From positions 1-26,186 of the forward strand of contig JBMDWZ010000061.1 of assembly GCA_048594865.1 (NCBI GenBank): a DNA stretch of 26,186 nt. The letters run 5' to 3'. The notes beneath the pieces were generated by a model. The model was not told where the DNA came from, searched no databases, and worked only from the letters and a program-made list of their open reading frames with translations. Both the position numbers and the translations under genes were made by a program. Below are positions 22,624 to 26,186 of the stretch, one piece after another. Each line of letters begins with the position of its first letter. Position 1 is the first letter of the stretch. This DNA comes from CALKWS01 sp048594865 (GTDB taxonomy: Bacteria; Actinomycetota; Actinomycetes; Actinomycetales; Beutenbergiaceae).

Positions 22624-24615
22624 TCACTCATCGTCCTGGAGAGCCTGCTCATCCTCGGGCAGGTTCTGGTCCGGCGTTCCTGGGTCGCCCTCCTCGATGT
22701 CACCGTCATCAGTTCCCGGGTCGGTGTCATCTGGGTCTGTGCCATCCGGATCGGTGCCATCTGGATCAGTGCCATCTGGATCAGTGCCCTCGGGATCAGT
22801 GCCCGCACCGGGCTCTTGGCTGATGTCGACGAACTCCGTGGGCTGCGGCGGGAAGTCCGTCCAGTCCCCGAGGTCCACCGACCCGTCGGGGTCGGCGGTG
22901 ATCACCCGGTAGTGCCCGGGCTCACGGTCGGTCACGTTCCAGCGCACCACCGTCATCACCGCTTGGGACTGCAGCGGTCCTACGGTCGGACGGCCCAGGG
23001 CGGCACCGGCCGTGGAGCCGGTGATGAACTGAATCCCCAGCCCTCGTTGGTAGGGATCCTGCTGGGTGTGCATGTGCCCGGAGATGTTCAGCGGGACGCA
23101 CCCCTCATTGAGCGCGAATCGCGCCGGGTGGGGTGAGTGCAGCAACAAGATGTCGGCACGGTCCTCGGTCTCATTGACCTCACATGCCGTGCGTGCCAGA
23201 CGTTCGCCCATTTCGGTGCTCGTCTCATCACGCTCGGGGCGAGTTCCGGTACCGATCTCGGTGAGGGTCGGGTCGGCATCCCCCAAGATGCGCACGCCGG
23301 CGACCTCCACGATCCCGCCGTCCAGCACCGTCCACCCTCGGGCGCGCTCCTGCTCCCCGGTAAGGATCGAGTCGTGATTACCGTCGGCCACCACAACCGG
23401 GATGCCAGCGTCGATGCCGTCGGCGAACGCATTGACGCACGCCGACTCCACCGACGTCCCGGAGACCACCGTGTCCCCGGCATTGAGCACCGCATCGGCG
23501 CCCGACATCTGTGCGGCGGTATTGATTACCGGAGCCATCCCAATGTTGCAGTGCAGGTCAGACACCACCAAGAAGGTGGCGTACTCGGCATCCGGGTCGC
23601 TGTAGGGAACGTCTAGGACCGGGAGCCGGGCACCGGATCCTTCGCGCTCGGGCTCGGGCGTGCTCGGATCGGTTGGGCCGTTCGGGTCGGTCGCCTCGTC
23701 ACCCGATCCGCCGGGGTCGGTGCCGTCGGAATCGGTACCGGTTTGCGGGCCGATGTCGATGGGCGGGTTCAGCAGACCCGGCGGCTCGGCCGGGGGCGCT
23801 TCGGGCAGTAGATCGGCCTCATAGGCGGCGGTGAGATTGTCGGCCACGTCGGCGTAGAAACGGTTGTTGTCCTCAACCGCTTCCAAGACCATCCCGCCGT
23901 AGTGATCGATGATGGTCGCCAGCCGGCCGGTGACTCGCGCGTCTTCCAGCGGAGTGCCGGCGAGTACCGGCGATGAGCGACCCTCTGGGCCGAACGTTCG
24001 GGTCAGGTCGGTCAGAGGCAGGATCACCAAAACCGCGGCCATCGCCGGTGCCACGATCGGCACCCCTGGTTGTCGCCATGCGCTCTTCACCGCATCACGC
24101 AGGACGCCGTGGGCGGCGAGCCTGCCCAAGGCGATGAGTGACATCAAGACGCAGACGGTGACCACCGTCCGACCCAGGGCATCATTGATCAACCCGCGTG
24201 CGGCGTCGTCGATGGTGGCTTGTGGGTTAGCGAAGAACTGGCTGTAGGAGTTGAGGTCCGCCGTCAGACCCTCAATGGGGTCCTGGCCCGAGGCCGCCAA
24301 CTGGTCGGGGATCTCGCGGACGTGCACGTCCACGCCGAGGTTAGCGGGCAGCGGTGAGGGAATCACCAGGGCCCCGAGCGGGCCCATATCCACCCGGATT
24401 TCACCGTTGAGTCGGGTGTTGTACTCCGCGACGTGCGGGCCGAAGTTTCCGGTGTAGGTCGCGGTGCTGATCCCAAAACCGGCCGAAATGAGCACGATCG
24501 TGGCAAACGCTACGGTCACCCGAATGGCGCGCCTGGTCAGCGGGCGCAGCCCATGCCACCAACCCCGCACCCCGGTGCGCGGCTTGGTGGTTTCGTCTTG
24601 ATCGATCTCGGTCAT
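22624..24615 (-). CDS. Membrane-anchored metallophosphoesterase with predicted extracytoplasmic catalytic domain
   Basis: The 663-residue protein has three predicted membrane segments (about 31-53, 148-168 and 185-203), a Gly/Pro/Asp linker (about 270-330), a calcineurin-like metallophosphoesterase domain (about 345-590) and an Asp/Thr/Pro repeat tail. Metal ligands are visible: D353 and H355 (SDLH), D381 (GDT), N413 and H414 (GNHD), H493, and H514/H516 (GHMH). With a positive N-terminal side, the topology puts the catalytic domain outside. That domain holds four cysteines (C356, C393, C478, C506), suited to disulfides formed via the neighbouring VKOR. The ATG follows the upstream gene's stop by 8 bases. 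The substrate is unknown. Confidence 0.9.
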   Translation of the reverse strand: MTEIDQDETTKPRTGVRGWWHGLRPLTRRAIRVTVAFATIVLISAGFGISTATYTGNFGPHVAEYNTRLNGEIRVDMGPLGALVIPSPLPANLGVDVHVREIPDQLAASGQDPIEGLTADLNSYSQFFANPQATIDDAARGLINDALGRTVVTVCVLMSLIALGRLAAHGVLRDAVKSAWRQPGVPIVAPAMAAVLVILPLTDLTRTFGPEGRSSPVLAGTPLEDARVTGRLATIIDHYGGMVLEAVEDNNRFYADVADNLTAAYEADLLPEAPPAEPPGLLNPPIDIGPQTGTDSDGTDPGGSGDEATDPNGPTDPSTPEPEREGSGARLPVLDVPYSDPDAEYATFLVVSDLHCNIGMAPVINTAAQMSGADAVLNAGDTVVSGTSVESACVNAFADGIDAGIPVVVADGNHDSILTGEQERARGWTVLDGGIVEVAGVRILGDADPTLTEIGTGTRPERDETSTEMGERLARTACEVNETEDRADILLLHSPHPARFALNEGCVPLNISGHMHTQQDPYQRGLGIQFITGSTAGAALGRPTVGPLQSQAVMTVVRWNVTDREPGHYRVITADPDGSVDLGDWTDFPPQPTEFVDISQEPGAGTDPEGTDPDGTDPDGTDPDGTDPDDTDPGTDDGDIEEGDPGTPDQNLPEDEQALQDDE
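22721..22795 (-). repeat. 15-bp in-frame tandem repeat encoding the DPDGT tail
   Basis: Five 15-bp units encode DPEGT, three DPDGT and DPDDT at the C terminus of the metallophosphoesterase. The outermost units are diverged, while the middle ones differ by only a base or two, suggesting recent copy change. Confidence 0.85.
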
Positions 24616-24623
24616 GTGCGCGC

Positions 24624-25556
24624 TTACTGGTAGCTCACGAAGACCGGGCGCGGGTCCACGTCATAGGTTTCGTCGGGGCTCATCATCGGATCATCCTCGT
24701 CGATGAAGTTCTTCCACCCCCACGCCACGCCTTCCGGGGCATCTTCTTGCAGGGTGCGCCACGTCTGAAGTTTCTGGGCCGGAGTGCCCTCACCGTCCGC
24801 GTGGATCACCACGGCAACCTGTGGGGTGTCGATAGCCAGGTCCTGGCGGTCGGAGATCATTCGTTGCTGGAACTGGTGCAAGATGAGCATCTTTTCCGGA
24901 AGGTCGTTGGAGACTGCGAACTCCGCGAGGTAATCGATGACCTCATTAACCTCCTCGGCCGTCACCGTTCCGATCTGTTCCAGGTGAACTTGATCATCCT
25001 CCAGGCGCCATTCGGGATCCAGCGCCACGCCCACATGCGGGTAGGCCAACAGCTCCTCGTACTGCTCGATCTGTTCGGTGAAAGTGCTGCGGCCCGGCTG
25101 GAAGTCCAAAACCACGTACTGGCCCGCCTCCTGCGCGGCCTCAATCAGCGGAATGAAAGTCTGCGGTTCCCAAAGATTGGAGTACGTGCCATCGGTACCG
25201 GGGCCGGCGGTAGCCACGGTGGTGATGATCTCCATCGCCGGGATGACCTCATCATCGGTCAATGCCTCATAAGGATTGGCGTAGGTCTGGGCGAGCTCTG
25301 CGCTCTCCTGGGGGCCCTGCTCCCCTAAAACGCCCAACGCTTCGGTTTCGGGGTGCCCATACAACGCGATGTAGCTCTTACCGGAGAGCACGTTCTGGCC
25401 ACCGCCCGGAAGTTGCACACCGGTGGCAGCGCTGCTGGCTCTCCAGGCGAACTCATCTGCCGGCCCAAATCCCTCGCCGAGCGCAGCGATCGCTTCTACG
25501 CCCGAGAGTTCCTCGATCACCGGCGGAGCATCGCTGATGGAATCGGTGAGGACCAC
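24624..25556 (-). CDS. Surface protein C-terminal part, probably the second half of an interrupted gene
   Basis: From the first ordinary start (GTG 25556) this gives 310 residues. No Shine-Dalgarno is seen before that GTG. The same frame stays open and coding-like for 35 more codons (29 of 35 end in G or C), back to a TGA at 25664-25662. Those codons read into GPVLLADG and ARAAGARVVLTD, an alternating strand-helix pattern that continues into the annotated part. Recognisable stretches are KSYIALYGHPETEALGVLGEQ and GQYVVLDFQPGRSTF, which I associate with secreted actinobacterial cell-surface proteins of no firm function. The gene upstream in the same frame (25662-26186) is probably its N-terminal part. 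It ends 8 bases before the metallophosphoesterase start. Confidence 0.65.
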   Translation of the reverse strand: MVLTDSISDAPPVIEELSGVEAIAALGEGFGPADEFAWRASSAATGVQLPGGGQNVLSGKSYIALYGHPETEALGVLGEQGPQESAELAQTYANPYEALTDDEVIPAMEIITTVATAGPGTDGTYSNLWEPQTFIPLIEAAQEAGQYVVLDFQPGRSTFTEQIEQYEELLAYPHVGVALDPEWRLEDDQVHLEQIGTVTAEEVNEVIDYLAEFAVSNDLPEKMLILHQFQQRMISDRQDLAIDTPQVAVVIHADGEGTPAQKLQTWRTLQEDAPEGVAWGWKNFIDEDDPMMSPDETYDVDPRPVFVSYQ

Positions 25557-25622
25557 GCGCGCCCCGGCGGCCCGGGCGGTGGCGATCGCCGCCTCCTGCT
25601 CGCCCGCTCCGTCAGCGAGCAG

Positions 25623-25656
25623 GACCGGCCCATCTAGTCTCTCGGTGGGCAGGGTC
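25623..25656 (-). other. Stem-loop just downstream of the in-frame TGA
   Basis: On the minus strand GACC (25656-25653) pairs with GGTC (25626-25623), and GCCCA (25650-25646) with TGGGC (25632-25628). This gives 9 base pairs with small bulges and a 13-base loop, starting 5 bases after the TGA. Structures at this position can favour stop-codon readthrough, but none is shown here. Confidence 0.35.
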
Positions 25657-25661
25657 GGACT

Positions 25662-26186
25662 TCACGAACCCCCTTCTTCGGGTGTCTCATCGCTCTGCGG
25701 TGCGACGTCGATAATCTGCCCAGGCTGGATCGTCGCCAGATCAGCGATGTACGTGCCGGCACCTGCGCTCTGCGATCCCTGGGCTCCCCCACCATTGGAC
25801 CCGCCGTCGTCTGATCCGTCGTCGTCTGATCTGTCATCACCTGAACTGGCGTCACCTGAACTGGCGTCATCGCTCGACCCCTCGCCGGCGTCGTCGGTGC
25901 CCTCATCGGAGTCGCCGGATGAGCCTGAATCCTCATCATCGGAGGCCGCATCATCGGGCGCGTCATCGTTGGCCGCATCATCGTTGGCCGCGTCGTCGTT
26001 GGCCGCGTCATTTGACGCGTCTTCGTTGGATCCGTCACTCTCCGGACTCACCGCGGTGAGGTGCACGCCCAGCAGTTCGGCGAGTTCGGCGACGTCATCC
26101 GGCGCTGGCACCACGTCCAGTCCGCTGACGTCAAAGGCTCCGGTGTCCACGGCGCCCACGGTGATGATCGAGCGAGTGCTGAGCCG
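25662..26186 (-). CDS. Partial Asp/Ser-rich surface protein, N-terminal part of the interrupted gene
   Basis: The frame is open from the right window edge to a TGA at 25664-25662, so the start is outside the window. The first visible residues (SIITVGAVDTGAFD, then LDVVPAPDDVAELAELLGV) look like a folded strand-helix domain, perhaps a cell-wall-binding repeat type (inferred). A long low-complexity stretch of about 85 residues made of Asp, Ser, Ala, Asn and Gly follows, built partly from 15-bp DNA repeats. After it comes GTYIADLATIQPGQIIDVAPQ, then an acidic linker and the stop. The frame continues beyond the stop in the next ORF. The acidic stretch suggests an exported Ca-binding or salt-tolerant linker. 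Confidence 0.65.
   Translation of the reverse strand, partial: RLSTRSIITVGAVDTGAFDVSGLDVVPAPDDVAELAELLGVHLTAVSPESDGSNEDASNDAANDDAANDDAANDDAPDDAASDDEDSGSSGDSDEGTDDAGEGSSDDASSGDASSGDDRSDDDGSDDGGSNGGGAQGSQSAGAGTYIADLATIQPGQIIDVAPQSDETPEEGGS
25837..25866 (-). repeat. 15-bp tandem repeat in the Asp/Ser-rich linker, two units
   Basis: TCACCTGAACTGGCG occurs twice head to tail and encodes the SSGDA pattern of the surface protein linker on the minus strand. Confidence 0.8.
25966..26010 (-). repeat. 15-bp tandem repeat in the Asp/Ala/Asn-rich linker, three units
   Basis: Three units starting TCGTTGGCCGC encode the repeated DDAAN pattern on the minus strand. The copies differ at two positions only. 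Confidence 0.85.

Noticed and set aside
22612..22625. GATGCC/GGCATC inverted repeat between the metallophosphoesterase and VKOR genes
   Set aside because: It is short, overlaps a stop codon and has no T-run; there is too little to call a terminator or operator.
25623..25664. Selenocysteine codon with a SECIS-like hairpin
   Set aside because: The TGA lies in a low-complexity linker with no redox motif, and the hairpin loop does not show a convincing bacterial SECIS. A nonsense mutation or readthrough is more likely.

Overview
The window is high-GC DNA with dense gene packing, many GTG starts and ATGA/GTGA gene overlaps. Its families (paired LLM oxidoreductase and FMN reductase, VKOR, SH3b cell-wall protein, tandem CNNM/CorC proteins) point to an actinobacterium, probably of the Micrococcales type. 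The genus cannot be fixed from the sequence. No rRNA, tRNA, insertion sequence or CRISPR array was seen.

Region 1 (1-267, minus): the start of a small membrane-anchored protein running off the left edge. A roughly 380-base regulatory gap follows, with a 15-bp tandem repeat and a near-perfect 26-bp palindrome.

Region 2 (645-7989, plus): a six-gene ureide operon. It encodes allantoinase (AllB), an XRE-cupin regulator, an acetamidase/formamidase-family protein, a fusion of an AtzH/HpxZ-like domain to an AtzE/HpxY-like amidase, ureidoglycine-glyoxylate aminotransferase (PucG) and allantoate amidohydrolase (AllC). Together they would take allantoin to allantoate, ureidoglycine and then oxalurate plus glycine. 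The two amidase-type genes are the candidates for breaking down oxalurate or oxamate.

Region 3 (8034-10188, minus): an LLM flavin monooxygenase, a MarR regulator and an FMN reductase in one operon. The marR/FMN-reductase junction holds a nine-copy hexanucleotide repeat that encodes a Met-Thr leader peptide. A divergent ketopantoate-reductase-like gene (10292-11323, plus) ends at a strong bidirectional terminator.

Region 4 (11415-18994): sugar-acid metabolism. Glucuronate isomerase (UxaC) and a mannitol-dehydrogenase-family oxidoreductase overlap on the minus strand. After an SH3b cell-wall protein gene come a LacI-type regulator (minus) and, divergently, a sugar-phosphate isomerase/epimerase and 6-phosphogluconate dehydrogenase (Gnd). 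A perfect CG-centred palindrome sits in the divergent promoter.

Region 5 (19168-21779, plus): a 43-residue Asp/Ser-rich leader ORF whose stop abuts, in the same frame, the first of two overlapping CNNM/CorC membrane protein genes. A GC hairpin overlaps the end of the leader. The second gene ends in a 31-bp tandem repeat that begins just before its own stop codon.

Region 6 (26186-21896, minus): an envelope operon. It has an Asp/Ser-rich surface protein split by an in-frame TGA, a membrane-anchored metallophosphoesterase whose predicted exported catalytic part has four cysteines, and VKOR, which makes disulfides. Several exported or membrane proteins here carry in-frame 15-bp tandem repeats in acidic or Gly/Ser-rich linkers.
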